From positions 1-17,403 of the forward strand of contig JAFVRI010000227.1 in assembly GCA_017504335.1 (NCBI GenBank): a DNA stretch of 17,403 nucleotides, in the 5' to 3' direction. The notes under the pieces are model-generated. The model was not told the origin of the DNA. It made no database searches and saw nothing but the letters and a program-made list of their open reading frames with translations. This stretch comes from Clostridia bacterium. Its GTDB lineage: Bacteria; Bacillota; Clostridia; Oscillospirales; CAG-272. Positions within the stretch are counted from its first letter, which is position 1, and each line of letters opens with the position of its first letter. The position numbers were made by a program, and so were the translations under genes. This document shows, piece by piece, positions 5,093 through 12,847 of this stretch.

Positions 5093-6373
5093 TTATTTTA
5101 CGTAGTCAAATTCAAAATCGTAGATGGAAACGGTCATGCCGTCGGTACATCCGTGAGCTTCCAATTGCTCAAATACGCCACTTTTTTTCAGCACACGCTG
5201 GAAGAAATTGAGGGATTCGTAATCATCGAAATTGATCTGTCCCATCAGGTTATAGAGCCAATCGCCCTCTACGTAGAAGGTGTTGTTCTCCCGACGGATA
5301 TTGGTTTCCTTTCCACCGCCCACGTAGGCGTCCTCGGGTTCGTATTCGCCCTCATAGACCAGCATGGGAGGAAGCTCGCGAAGCTGTTCTGCCGCAAGAT
5401 GAACCATGTCCTCCATACCCTCGCCGGTAGCGGCGGACACATAGATCAGATCCCAATCATTTTCCTTGACGTAGGCTTCAAACGCATCGATATCCACCAC
5501 GTCACGGTCTAACATATCCACCTTGTTGGCGACGATGATCTGCGGACGCATGGAAAGCGCCTCGCTGTACCGCGCCAGCTCGTTGTTGATCATTTCAATA
5601 TCCTCGATGGGATCTCTGCCCTCAAAGCAGGAAATGTCCACCACATGCAGAAGCAGTCGGCAACGGTCTACGTGGCGTAGGAATGCGTGACCGAGCCCCG
5701 CTCCGTCTGCCGCACCTTCAATGAGTCCGGGAATATCGGCGGCGACAAATCCGTGCTCACCGTGTACCGAAACCACACCGAGATTGGGGGAAAGCGTGGT
5801 GAAATGATAGTCGGCAATCTTGGGCTTTGCCGAGCTGATCCGCGCCAGAATGGAGGATTTCCCTACACTGGGATAGCCGATGAGACCTACGTCCGCCAGC
5901 ATTTTCAATTCCAGAGTGACCTCTTTTTCCTCACCCTTGGTTCCGTTCTTGGCAAACATGGGCATCTGTCGGGTCGGGGTCGCAAAATGGCGATTTCCCC
6001 AACCGCCCCGTCCGCCCTTGCAGCAGATGTAGTCGGCACCGTCGTTTTCGGTCATATCGTGAATGATCTTGCCTGTTGCCGTGTCACGGATGATGGTTCC
6101 GGGGGGAACCATGACAATGAGATCGGATGCGGTGGCTCCGTGAAATTTATTGCCCTTGCCGTTTTCACCGTTGCCTGCGATGAACTTGTGCTTATAGCGG
6201 AAGGCGAGTAGCGTGTTGGTCCCTTCATCTACGCGGAACACCACGTTTCCGCCGTGTCCCCCGTCTCCACCGTCGGGACCGCCGTGGGAGACATATTTTT
6301 CGCGGTGAAAGGCAACGGCACCGTTGCCGCCGTCTCCCGCCTTGATATAAATTCGTACGTTATCTACAAACAT
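5093..6373 (-). CDS. obgE: Obg/CgtA GTPase
   Basis: ObgE is an essential GTPase acting in 50S ribosome assembly and linked to the stringent response and, in Bacillus, to sporulation. The 426 residues contain the glycine-rich Obg fold (1-158, with KAGDGGNGAVAFHREK and GGPDGGDGGHGG), the G domain with G1 GYPSVGKSS (166-174), G2 FTT (191-193), G3 DIPG (213-216) and G4 NKVD (283-286), and the C-terminal OCT domain (about 345-424) found in most Gram-positive Obgs. The start has GAGG about 10 bases upstream. It is the fourth gene of the operon, 12 bases after the HAD gene. Confidence 0.97.
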   Translation of the reverse strand: MFVDNVRIYIKAGDGGNGAVAFHREKYVSHGGPDGGDGGHGGNVVFRVDEGTNTLLAFRYKHKFIAGNGENGKGNKFHGATASDLIVMVPPGTIIRDTATGKIIHDMTENDGADYICCKGGRGGWGNRHFATPTRQMPMFAKNGTKGEEKEVTLELKMLADVGLIGYPSVGKSSILARISSAKPKIADYHFTTLSPNLGVVSVHGEHGFVAADIPGLIEGAADGAGLGHAFLRHVDRCRLLLHVVDISCFEGRDPIEDIEMINNELARYSEALSMRPQIIVANKVDMLDRDVVDIDAFEAYVKENDWDLIYVSAATGEGMEDMVHLAAEQLRELPPMLVYEGEYEPEDAYVGGGKETNIRRENNTFYVEGDWLYNLMGQINFDDYESLNFFQRVLKKSGVFEQLEAHGCTDGMTVSIYDFEFDYVK

Positions 6374-6385
6374 AAATCGGTATCC

Positions 6386-7075
6386 TCACAAACCGTATTC
6401 GGCGAGGATCTCCCGCCAAACCTTAAAATCATGATAGTACTTTTTGCGTATAAGAGTCTTGACCTCCTCGGTCAAGGGGGAGGGAAGAATCGGCTCCCAT
6501 ATGGGAATGACGGCTCCCACTCCCGCACGGAGAGCGGAAAGCATGCCGCTGGTGCCGTCCTCAAAAACAATACACTCTTCGGGGGAGAGTCCGATCTTTT
6601 TCGCTGCCTTGATATATATATCAGGAGCGGGCTTTCCTTGGAAGGTATGATCGTCATAGACGGTGTTTTTGGGTGTGAACCATCGGTCAAGGGACAGATG
6701 CTCCCGATAGAAGGCAAGGTTTCCTTCCTCGGAGCCGGTAGCAAGACCGTAAGGGATTTGATGCTCCTTCAAATAGTTCAAAAGCTCCTCGGCACCCTCG
6801 ACCAGGTGCATTCCCTTGGGATCTGCCAGACAGGCGGCTCGGTAATAGGTCTCCTTTTCCTCGGCAAATGCCACAAGCTCCTTATCGGTTGCTTGGGGAT
6901 TGTACTGTTCACGGCAGATGGTGGAATTGGTACGGCCGAAGAAATTCCGTACCATTTTGTCCACGGTAGGGATCGGCATTTGACGGCTTGCGCTGCATTG
7001 TCGAAAAGCCTCCATGTGCATTTCGCTGTCGAAGAAGAGCGTACCGTTGAAATCAAAGAGAATGCCGCGGATCAT
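6386..7075 (-). CDS. HAD-superfamily hydrolase, beta-phosphoglucomutase-like, with DxN motif I
   Basis: The 229 residues form a HAD hydrolase with a cap inserted after motif I (subfamily IA, beta-phosphoglucomutase/phosphatase-like). Motif I is DFNGTL (Asp8 nucleophile; Asn10 where most phosphatases have the second Asp), motif II is LATGS (Thr113), motif III Lys148 in GKPAPDIY, and motif IV FEDGTSG (Glu172, Asp173). The Asn in place of the acid/base Asp suggests altered or weak activity, though DFNGT variants recur in Firmicutes. The substrate is unknown; sugar phosphates are the usual guess. Its ATG overlaps the der stop codon (ATGA), so translation is probably coupled. Confidence 0.88.
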   Translation of the reverse strand: MIRGILFDFNGTLFFDSEMHMEAFRQCSASRQMPIPTVDKMVRNFFGRTNSTICREQYNPQATDKELVAFAEEKETYYRAACLADPKGMHLVEGAEELLNYLKEHQIPYGLATGSEEGNLAFYREHLSLDRWFTPKNTVYDDHTFQGKPAPDIYIKAAKKIGLSPEECIVFEDGTSGMLSALRAGVGAVIPIWEPILPSPLTEEVKTLIRKKYYHDFKVWREILAEYGL

Positions 7076-8400
7076 TCCTTGTCACCTTTCATACGGATGA
7101 TCAGCTTGATGGGCGTTCCGCTGAAGCCGAAGGTCTGACGAAGGCAGTTTTCAATGTATCTCTGATAGGAGAAGTGGAAGAGTTCCACATCGTTGCAGAA
7201 GAGAACAAAGGTGGGGGGAGCTACCGAGATCTGAGTCATATAGTAGATCTTCAGGCGCTTGCCCTTGTCGGAGGGAGGCTGAACCTTCATGGTTGCCTCT
7301 GCCAGTACATCGTTGAGCATACCCGTGGAAATGCGGGTATTGGCCTGATTGTGTACATACTTGATATGATCGTACAGGGTATGGATACGTTGCCCCGTTA
7401 CTGCCGAAACATAAACGATCGGCGCGTAGGGCATGTATGCCAAGGAGGTGCGGATCTTCTCGTTGAAGCGATTGACCGTTCCGTTATCCTTTTCCACCGT
7501 ATCCCACTTGTTGACCACGATGATCGATGCCTTGCCTGCCTCGTGAGCGATGCCCGCGATTTTTTCGTCCTGCTCGGTAATGCCCGTGCCGCCGTCAATC
7601 ATAATCAGACACACGTCGGCTCTCTCCACTGCCATGTGAGCGCGAAGGACGCTGTATTTTTCGATCTTGTCATTGATTTTGGAGGAACGGCGAATGCCTG
7701 CGGTGTCAATAAAGGTAAAGGCACCCTGCTCGTTTTCAATGCGGGTATCTACCGCATCACGGGTGGTTCCCGCAATGTCCGAGACGATCAGGCGGTTCTG
7801 TCCTACGATCTTGTTGATGATGGAGGATTTTCCCGCATTGGGCTTTCCGATGACGGCAACCTTGATAGAATCATCCACCTCTTCCTCAGAGGCAGTCTCG
7901 GGAAGTGCTTCCAGTACGGCATCCAAGAGATCTCCCGTACCGCTTCCGTGAACCGAGGAAACGGCAATGGGCTCCTGCTCGAATCCAAGCTCGTAAAACT
8001 CATAAAATTCGAAGGGGAGCGCACCCACGCTATCGCACTTGTTGATGCAAGGTATGATGGGCTTTCCGCTTTTTTGGAGCATGATGGCGATGTCACGGTC
8101 ATCAGCGGTCAGACCCGTGCGCACGTCGCACATGAAAATGATCACATCTGCGGATTCGATGGCAACCTCTGCCTGAAAGCGCATTTGCTTCAGAATGATG
8201 TCATCGGTCTTAGGCTCAATTCCGCCCGTGTCGATGACCGAAAGGGTTCTTCCGCACCATTCGGTCTCACCGTAAATACGGTCACGGGTCACACCGGGAA
8301 CGTCCTCGACGATGGAGCGGCGTTCACCGATCAGTTTATTGAAAAGCGTGCTTTTGCCGACATTTGGTCTGCCGACAATGGCTACGATAGGCTTTGCCAT
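7072..8400 (-). CDS. der: Ribosome assembly GTPase Der (EngA)
   Basis: Der is an essential tandem-GTPase needed for 50S subunit maturation. Both G domains are complete: GRPNVGKST (10-18), DTGG (57-60) and NKCD (120-123) in the first; GKPNAGKSS (185-193), DTAG (232-235) and NKWD (297-300) in the second. A KH-like RNA-binding domain follows (about 355-440). Length 442 is normal. GAAGG lies about 9 bases upstream of the ATG. It sits between the radical SAM/DUF512 gene (33-base gap), a frequent der neighbour in Clostridia, and the HAD gene (4-base overlap). Confidence 0.97.
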   Translation of the reverse strand: MAKPIVAIVGRPNVGKSTLFNKLIGERRSIVEDVPGVTRDRIYGETEWCGRTLSVIDTGGIEPKTDDIILKQMRFQAEVAIESADVIIFMCDVRTGLTADDRDIAIMLQKSGKPIIPCINKCDSVGALPFEFYEFYELGFEQEPIAVSSVHGSGTGDLLDAVLEALPETASEEEVDDSIKVAVIGKPNAGKSSIINKIVGQNRLIVSDIAGTTRDAVDTRIENEQGAFTFIDTAGIRRSSKINDKIEKYSVLRAHMAVERADVCLIMIDGGTGITEQDEKIAGIAHEAGKASIIVVNKWDTVEKDNGTVNRFNEKIRTSLAYMPYAPIVYVSAVTGQRIHTLYDHIKYVHNQANTRISTGMLNDVLAEATMKVQPPSDKGKRLKIYYMTQISVAPPTFVLFCNDVELFHFSYQRYIENCLRQTFGFSGTPIKLIIRMKGDKE

Positions 8401-8433
8401 GATTCGATACCTTCTTTCTTTGGAATAGGAATG

Positions 8434-9747
8434 TCATTTCCTACAGAGAATCGAGCCGATAAATTCGGCGGGATCGGAGGAGCAGGGGAAAACGGGAACG
8501 CTCAAAATACGGGAAAGCTCTTCCGGGGTCATGTCGTCAAGGAATACGTCTCCCTCCGCACGAAGCGTGGAGGAGGGGAAGAGTAGGCATTCGCCAAGCT
8601 CGCGTCCCAAAAGCTGCTCACTCATATCCTTGCCCGTCAAAAGCCCCGCTACGGTGATCTTTTCTCCGAAAAAGCGATTCTCGATGGGATAAACGTGAAT
8701 GGTAAGTCCCGAAAATTCCTTCATCAATCGCTCCGAAAGGAAGCGAATGTGATTATAAGCGGCATAACCTGTTGCGATGGATACCGTTCGGGGTGCTTGA
8801 AATTTCTCGCGGTAACGGTCAGCCTCCTCCAGCTCCCATTCCACACCCGTGCGCATATCGGTGAGCATGCCTACCCCATTTTCGATCTGAGGATAGCCCT
8901 CGTAAAAGTCATCCTCGGGAAGGGGAAGCCCCGCTGTCAGGTAAAACTCATCGGAGGGGTAGAAGAGTCGAGAGCCACAGGTTTCCTTGCAACGGTCACC
9001 GAAGGCTTCGATCTGTCGGATGATCGCGGTGCATTCCTCGGGTGTAAAGGATTCCAAGGGAAACAGTCCGTCACGGAATTTGGTCAGTCCCGCGGGAACC
9101 ACCGAGGTGCTTTCCATAGCGGGAGCAAGCCTTGCAAGATCCCGCATGGTGCGATCCAGCTCCTCACCGTCGTTGAGCCCCTTGCAAAGAACGATTTGAC
9201 AGCAGAGGGTAATGCCCGCCTCCGCCAGCATATCAAGATAGCCGAGAACCTCTCCTGAGCGTTTGTTCTTCATCATTTTGACCCGAAGCTCGGGATTGGT
9301 GGTGTGAACCGATACGTTGACGGGGGAAATATGCATATCAATGATGCGTTGGATATCTTCTTTTTTCAGGTTGGTCAGAGTGATATAATTGCCGTGCAGA
9401 AAGGAGAGACGGGAATCGTCATCCTTAAAGTAGAGCGATTGCCGCATTCCCTTTGGCAGCTGATCGATAAAGCAGAACACACATTTGTTTTCACAGGAGT
9501 GTTTTTTGTCCATCAAAGGGGTCTCAAAATCGAGACCGATGTCGTCATATTCCTGCTTACGAATGTGGAAGTCCAGAAGCTCGGGGCCTCGGTGGACCGA
9601 AAGCGTCACATCGCGCTCGGTCAGATAAAAGCGGTAGTCGAGTACATCTCGGATCTCGTGGCCGTTGATCGAGAGCAGAATATCACCCGAACGGATTCCT
9701 GCCCTTGCGGCTCGGCTTTTGGGCAGTACATCGGTGATGGTTACCAT
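8434..9747 (-). CDS. PDZ + radical SAM + DUF512 protein
   Basis: The 437 residues start with a PDZ-like domain (about 1-65: RAARAGIRSGDILLSINGHE), followed by a radical SAM core with the CxxxCxxC cluster motif at Cys85, Cys89 and Cys92, then a C-terminal DUF512 domain (about 270-430, with SDEFYL and IENRFFGEKITVAGLLTG). These proteins are widespread in Clostridia and Cyanobacteria, are annotated only as FeS oxidoreductases, and have no assigned reaction. It is the first gene of the operon, with GGAGG 8 bases before the ATG and a strong sigma-A promoter (9781-9809). Oxygen-sensitive radical SAM chemistry fits an anaerobe. Confidence 0.93.
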   Translation of the reverse strand: MVTITDVLPKSRAARAGIRSGDILLSINGHEIRDVLDYRFYLTERDVTLSVHRGPELLDFHIRKQEYDDIGLDFETPLMDKKHSCENKCVFCFIDQLPKGMRQSLYFKDDDSRLSFLHGNYITLTNLKKEDIQRIIDMHISPVNVSVHTTNPELRVKMMKNKRSGEVLGYLDMLAEAGITLCCQIVLCKGLNDGEELDRTMRDLARLAPAMESTSVVPAGLTKFRDGLFPLESFTPEECTAIIRQIEAFGDRCKETCGSRLFYPSDEFYLTAGLPLPEDDFYEGYPQIENGVGMLTDMRTGVEWELEEADRYREKFQAPRTVSIATGYAAYNHIRFLSERLMKEFSGLTIHVYPIENRFFGEKITVAGLLTGKDMSEQLLGRELGECLLFPSSTLRAEGDVFLDDMTPEELSRILSVPVFPCSSDPAEFIGSILCRK

Positions 9748-9780
9748 GGCGCTTTCCTCCTACTTATAATTTAACACTTT

Positions 9781-9809
9781 ATTATATCATAAAAAAAAAG
9801 ATTTGTCAA
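9781..9809 (-). promoter_or_regulatory. Sigma-A promoter of the DUF512-der-obgE-ppa operon
   Basis: On the - strand TTGACA (9809-9804) and TATAAT (9786-9781) are both perfect consensus and are separated by exactly 17 bases. A run of nine T residues lies in the spacer. Transcription would start about 9774, leaving a leader of roughly 25 bases before the ATG at 9747. Confidence 0.92.
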
Positions 9810-9817
9810 CGGTGGTG

Positions 9818-9847
9818 GGAATATTCGAGAGGTGTGGCGCATAGGGT
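9818..9847 (+). promoter_or_regulatory. Sigma-E-like promoter of the SPOCS protein gene
   Basis: GGAATATT (9818-9825) and CATAGGGT (9840-9847), 14 bases apart, resemble the Bacillus sigma-E pattern (ATATT, ~14 bases, CATACAnT). The start would be about 9854, followed by the ribosome binding site at 9871-9883. The -10 also fits sigma-K (CATAnnnT). The match agrees with the spore-coat function of the gene but is not proven. Confidence 0.5.
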
Positions 9848-9889
9848 TTAGTGCGAGAATCTTATGAATCAAGGAGAGGGGAGAAAGAA

Positions 9890-11395
9890 ATGAGCTATAT
9901 GGATGAAATGTCGGAATTTATGGGTGGAAAAGACGAGATCGCATTTTCGCAGGTGTGCGTTCCGTTGTGTGATCGCACGGTTCTTCATGAAATATCAAAT
10001 GAGGTAGCGCTTGCCGAATATGAGCCCGATGTGCGCCGTGTATTGGCGGTCAGAGAGACGGTGATGCCCCCCGCGGCATATGTGAGTGGAGGAAGGGTCG
10101 AATGTGCGGGAAATGTGGAATACAGGCTTTTGTGCGTTACGTCGGAGGGAAGGCTCTGTACGGTGAATCTTTCCACCGAATATGAATTTCAAGCTCCTCT
10201 TGAGGGAGAAAACCGAGAGGCGGACAGCTCGGACGGAAGCACGGTATTTGCCACATGTCAGACCGACCATGTCAGCGCCAGACTGATCGCGCCTCGAAAA
10301 ATCGCTCTCAAACACAAGCTTTGCTCGCATGTTCGTGTGTTTGGAACCATGACGGTCAGCGAATCCCTGAGCGGAGAGGTGGGGGGCGTTCAACGCTTGG
10401 TAGCGGAGGGGGAGCAAATGATCCCCTTTTCCCACGGCTCGGATCCCATTGCCTTTCGGGATGAATGGGCGCTTCCTTCAATCGATAGCCTTGTGATCTC
10501 GGCAGAATGCTCGGTGTTCGTTTCCTCGGTGATCCCGAAGGACGGAGCTGTGTCTGCCTCGGGAGAAATTCTACTGACCCTTCTCAGCGATCGAAATGGG
10601 GAAGTGGAGGCGCTTCAAAGAAAGATTCCCTTTGAGGGGACCATTGAGGGTGAAGGCTTTTCAGAGGACGGAAGTGCTTGCGCGGAAGGAGCCGTGGAAA
10701 ATCTGACACTCAATGTAGAAGAAGGAAGGGTGTCCTGCGAGGGAGAGCTGATTTTGGTTGGGCGCAGTCTGCGTCGGCTGCCTCTTCGCTACACGGAGGA
10801 TCTCTATTCGGTGCAATGTGAGACCGAATGTGAAACAAAAGCCTGCGAAATTCCCGTGGCGATCAAATGTGAAAATCGAAATCTGTCACAAAATGAAAAA
10901 ATCCCGCTCGCCGAAACCAGAATCCCCGAAAACGGCGAAATTCTGGATGCTTGGGGTGTAGCAAGGGTAGAGAGCTGTGAGCGGCGGGGAGACCGCTATG
11001 TGCATACGGGCAAATGCCGTTATTGGATTCTTTGCCGCCATGAAGGAGAATATTCAGTCAGCGACGTAGAGCTTCCTCTGCGGTATGAAACCGAAGCCGA
11101 TGAGAAGGACGTGGCATCGGGAGATTGCCTCATGCGTGTGATCTCCTGTCGGGCTCGGACGGACGGGGAAACTCTGCATGTAGATGCGGAGATTGCTACT
11201 TCCGCCGATTACGTTGGCTCTGCTCCCATTCAATGGGTCAGCATCGTCCGAGGGGGCGATGTCGGGGAACAAAAACGTCCCTGTATGACGGTCTACTATC
11301 CCACCCCTGACGATACCTCATGGTCGGTGGCGAAAAAATACCGTGTGCCTCAAAGTCAATTGGAAGGTGATCTCGGATCCTATTTTCTGTTTTGA
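9890..11395 (+). CDS. SPOCS (DUF3794) domain protein with C-terminal LysM, SipL-like
   Basis: This 501-residue, acidic, beta-rich protein has no signal peptide. The N-terminal region (about 20-110: VCVPLCDRTVLHEISN, YVSGGRVECAGNVEYRLLCV) is a SPOCS/DUF3794 domain, and similar strand patterns recur at about 175-290 and 340-440. The last ~35 residues (MTVYYPTPDDTSWSVAKKYRVP) look like a divergent LysM motif. SPOCS plus LysM is the architecture of SipL, the Clostridioides difficile coat-morphogenetic protein that binds SpoIVA, so a role in spore coat assembly is likely. I place the start at the ATG at 9890, with GGGGAG 7 bases upstream; the longer frame from 9851 has no ribosome binding site. 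It is a single-gene unit, divergent from the der operon, ending in a repeat-module copy and terminator. Orthology to SipL is inference. Confidence 0.85.
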   Translation: MSYMDEMSEFMGGKDEIAFSQVCVPLCDRTVLHEISNEVALAEYEPDVRRVLAVRETVMPPAAYVSGGRVECAGNVEYRLLCVTSEGRLCTVNLSTEYEFQAPLEGENREADSSDGSTVFATCQTDHVSARLIAPRKIALKHKLCSHVRVFGTMTVSESLSGEVGGVQRLVAEGEQMIPFSHGSDPIAFRDEWALPSIDSLVISAECSVFVSSVIPKDGAVSASGEILLTLLSDRNGEVEALQRKIPFEGTIEGEGFSEDGSACAEGAVENLTLNVEEGRVSCEGELILVGRSLRRLPLRYTEDLYSVQCETECETKACEIPVAIKCENRNLSQNEKIPLAETRIPENGEILDAWGVARVESCERRGDRYVHTGKCRYWILCRHEGEYSVSDVELPLRYETEADEKDVASGDCLMRVISCRARTDGETLHVDAEIATSADYVGSAPIQWVSIVRGGDVGEQKRPCMTVYYPTPDDTSWSVAKKYRVPQSQLEGDLGSYFLF

Positions 11396-11420
11396 AAGAT
11401 TCTTACGACTAATTTTTTGT

Positions 11421-11572
11421 CGCTTTTAAAAAAGCTCCGCAAAACTTTTATTACAAGTTATCTCTTGACCCTTGTGCATTGTTCTCGTCATTGTGTGACG
11501 AATTGAATATTGTTTTTTCTCTGAGGTTGAAAACCGTCGGACCCTACGTCCCGACGGTTTTCTTCTTTTTTT
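11421..11572 (+). repeat. 3'-UTR repeat module, copy B (after SPOCS gene)
   Basis: Starting 25 bases past the stop: CGCTTTTAAAAAAGC, GCAAAACTTTTATTAC, a variable stretch, CTCGTCATTGTGTGACG, AATTGAATATTG, TTTTTTCTCTGAGGTTGAAAA, then the terminator. It has the same order of blocks as copies A and C but on the opposite strand of the chromosome, matching the opposite direction of its gene. Confidence 0.85.
11529..11572 (+). terminator. Rho-independent terminator of the SPOCS protein gene
   Basis: GAAAACCGTCGG (11529-11540) and CCGACGGTTTTC (11551-11562) form a 12-pair stem with a 10-base loop, followed by TTCTTTTTTT. It is a textbook intrinsic terminator. Confidence 0.93.
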
Positions 11573-11803
11573 AACGGGGCGTCGAGGGTCTCAATGCGGT
11601 TCGGTCACGCCACGGCTCTCACACCACACCGTGGTGTGATTCACTACCGTGTCGCCGCTTCGCTACGTCGCCCCCTACGGGATAGAAAGAATTTGTTGCG
11701 TATTCTCCTATATAAACAAAGGCATATCCGTTTGCATATTTAGGAAAATTACAAAGGCATTCCACGATCTCTTGTAGGGGGCGACGTCCTCGACGCCCCG
11801 TTA
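11572..11803. mobile_element. MITE-like element with 16-bp terminal inverted repeats
   Basis: TAACGGGGCGTCGAGG (11572-11587) is exactly repeated in reverse complement at 11788-11803. A second perfect 14-bp inverted pair, ACGTCGCCCCCTAC (11665-11678) and GTAGGGGGCGACGT (11774-11787), lies inside, as does a 9-pair hairpin around 11619-11639 (CACACCAC/GTGGTGTG). The 232 bp hold no coding sequence. The right end, with GGGGCGACGTCCTCGACGCC, resembles palindromic intergenic repeats I have seen in Clostridia. A target-site duplication is not clear because both flanks are A/T-rich. It sits exactly between two convergent terminators; together with copies B and C it accounts for the gene-free stretch 11396-11999. 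Confidence 0.75.
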
Positions 11804-11806
11804 TAA

Positions 11807-11861
11807 AATTATAAAATAAAATGAAATCCGTCGGTGGCGCAGCAGCCGTCCGACGGATTTC
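11807..11861 (-). terminator. Rho-independent terminator of the fhs-rpe operon
   Basis: On the - strand GAAATCCGTCGG and CCGACGGATTTC (11861-11850 and 11834-11823) form a 12-pair stem around a GC-rich 15-base loop, followed by ATTTTATTTTAT. The stem differs in sequence from the other two copies, but pairing is kept. Confidence 0.88.
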
Positions 11862-11968
11862 TACCTCAGAGAAAAAGTATCACTTACATCCTACAAAAGG
11901 ACGAGGAGTCTATGTTCCCCAAGCCATACTTTGTATGAAGGTTTTTGCCAAGCTTTTTTCAACAAGCG
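11807..11968 (-). repeat. 3'-UTR repeat module, copy C (after rpe)
   Basis: In gene direction, starting 31 bases past the rpe stop: CGCTTGTTGAAAAAAGC, GGCAAAAACCTTCATACAAA, a variable stretch, ATAGACTCCTCGTCC, TTTTGTAGGATG, CTTTTTCTCTGAGGTAGAAA, then the terminator. The middle segment diverges most from copies A and B, while the ends are nearly identical. Confidence 0.85.
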
Positions 11969-11999
11969 TAATATTTCTCGTAATGAATCTAATCCAACC

Positions 12000-12671
12000 T
12001 CATCTCACAAACGGGTGCAGCTCTGCTTCCTTGCGCATGGTCTCGATGACCTGCTCGGGATTTTCCGCACGGAAGATAGCGGAGCCTGCTACGATGACGT
12101 TGGCTCCTGCCTCAGTCAGCATGCCGAGATTTTCGCCTGTAACACCGCCGTCCACCTGAATGTCGATTTGGATGCCGTTATCCTCTGCGTAGGTGCGGAG
12201 GGCGCGAACCTTTGCGATCATCTCGGGAATCAGCTTCTGACCGCCAAAGCCGGGCTCTACCGTCATGACCAGAACCATATCCAAGTCATTGAGGAAGGGG
12301 TAAACCGCCTCGGGAGGGGTTGCGGGCTTTACCGACATGGCGACCTTTGCGCCGCTTTCCTTGATGGCACGGATGACCGCGGAGGGATCGTCACAGCTTT
12401 CGTAATGGAAGGTGATGAGATCGGCGCCTGCCTGGCGGAATACATCAATATAGCGAATGGGATCCATGATCATCAGATGCACATCAAAGACCATGGAGGA
12501 GCATTTGCGGAGCGATTCAATCATGGGAGGACCAAAGCTAATGTTGGGAACAAACATTCCGTCCATGACATCCAGATGAATGTACTGTGCGCCGGCGCGC
12601 TCCACCTTGGCGAATTCCTCGCCCAGACGGGAAAAATCGGCGGCAAGAGCCGAGGGAGAAATAATCAACAT
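12000..12671 (-). CDS. rpe: Ribulose-phosphate 3-epimerase
   Basis: Rpe interconverts ribulose 5-phosphate and xylulose 5-phosphate in the pentose phosphate pathway. The 223-residue TIM barrel shows SPSALAADF (5-13), HLDVMDGMFVPNISFGP (32-48; His32 and catalytic Asp34), VHLMI (His65), EPGFGGQ (139-145) and IQVDGGV (catalytic Asp174), all as expected. AGGAAAGG lies about 9 bases before the ATG. It is the last gene of the operon but separated from ispF by 176 bases, wider than other gaps here; I see no convincing promoter in that gap, so it may be read through from ispF. It works with RpiB, encoded three genes upstream. Confidence 0.96.
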   Translation of the reverse strand: MLIISPSALAADFSRLGEEFAKVERAGAQYIHLDVMDGMFVPNISFGPPMIESLRKCSSMVFDVHLMIMDPIRYIDVFRQAGADLITFHYESCDDPSAVIRAIKESGAKVAMSVKPATPPEAVYPFLNDLDMVLVMTVEPGFGGQKLIPEMIAKVRALRTYAEDNGIQIDIQVDGGVTGENLGMLTEAGANVIVAGSAIFRAENPEQVIETMRKEAELHPFVR

Positions 12672-12817
12672 GAGAGTAAACCTTTCCTAATGTAATGTTT
12701 TTGAATGACAGATGGGGAGGGATATGCATATAATGAGCATGGATTCCGCAAAAGGGCTACGGAGAGGACAAAAAGAGATGGGACGTATGCGAGATGATCC
12801 GTAAGTCTTATGCGTTT

Positions 12818-12845
12818 GGATCGATCTGCTTTAGCGGATCGATCC
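12818..12845. other. Hairpin between ispF and rpe
   Basis: GGATCGATC (12818-12826) pairs with GATCGATCC (12837-12845), and inner GC/GC pairs close a TTTA loop. It begins 3 bases after the ispF stop codon. In the operon direction no T-run follows, so it would not terminate but could protect the upstream mRNA end or attenuate rpe. On the + strand it is followed by TTTTA, a weak terminator signal with no clear gene to serve. Confidence 0.45.
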
Positions 12846-12847
12846 TT

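Noticed and set aside
6254..7138. A 294-codon + strand frame opposite the HAD and obgE genes
   Set aside because: The - strand carries conserved HAD and Obg motifs; the + strand product shows no family resemblance.
7174..8586. A 470-codon open frame on the + strand opposite der
   Set aside because: The - strand encodes a complete Der with all GTPase motifs. The antisense frame has no recognisable domain and results from the codon bias of this genome, which avoids codons whose complement is a stop.
9851..9889. Longer N-terminus of the SPOCS protein
   Set aside because: The sequence coding for the extra 13 residues is the ribosome binding site region itself, and the likely transcription start is about 9854.
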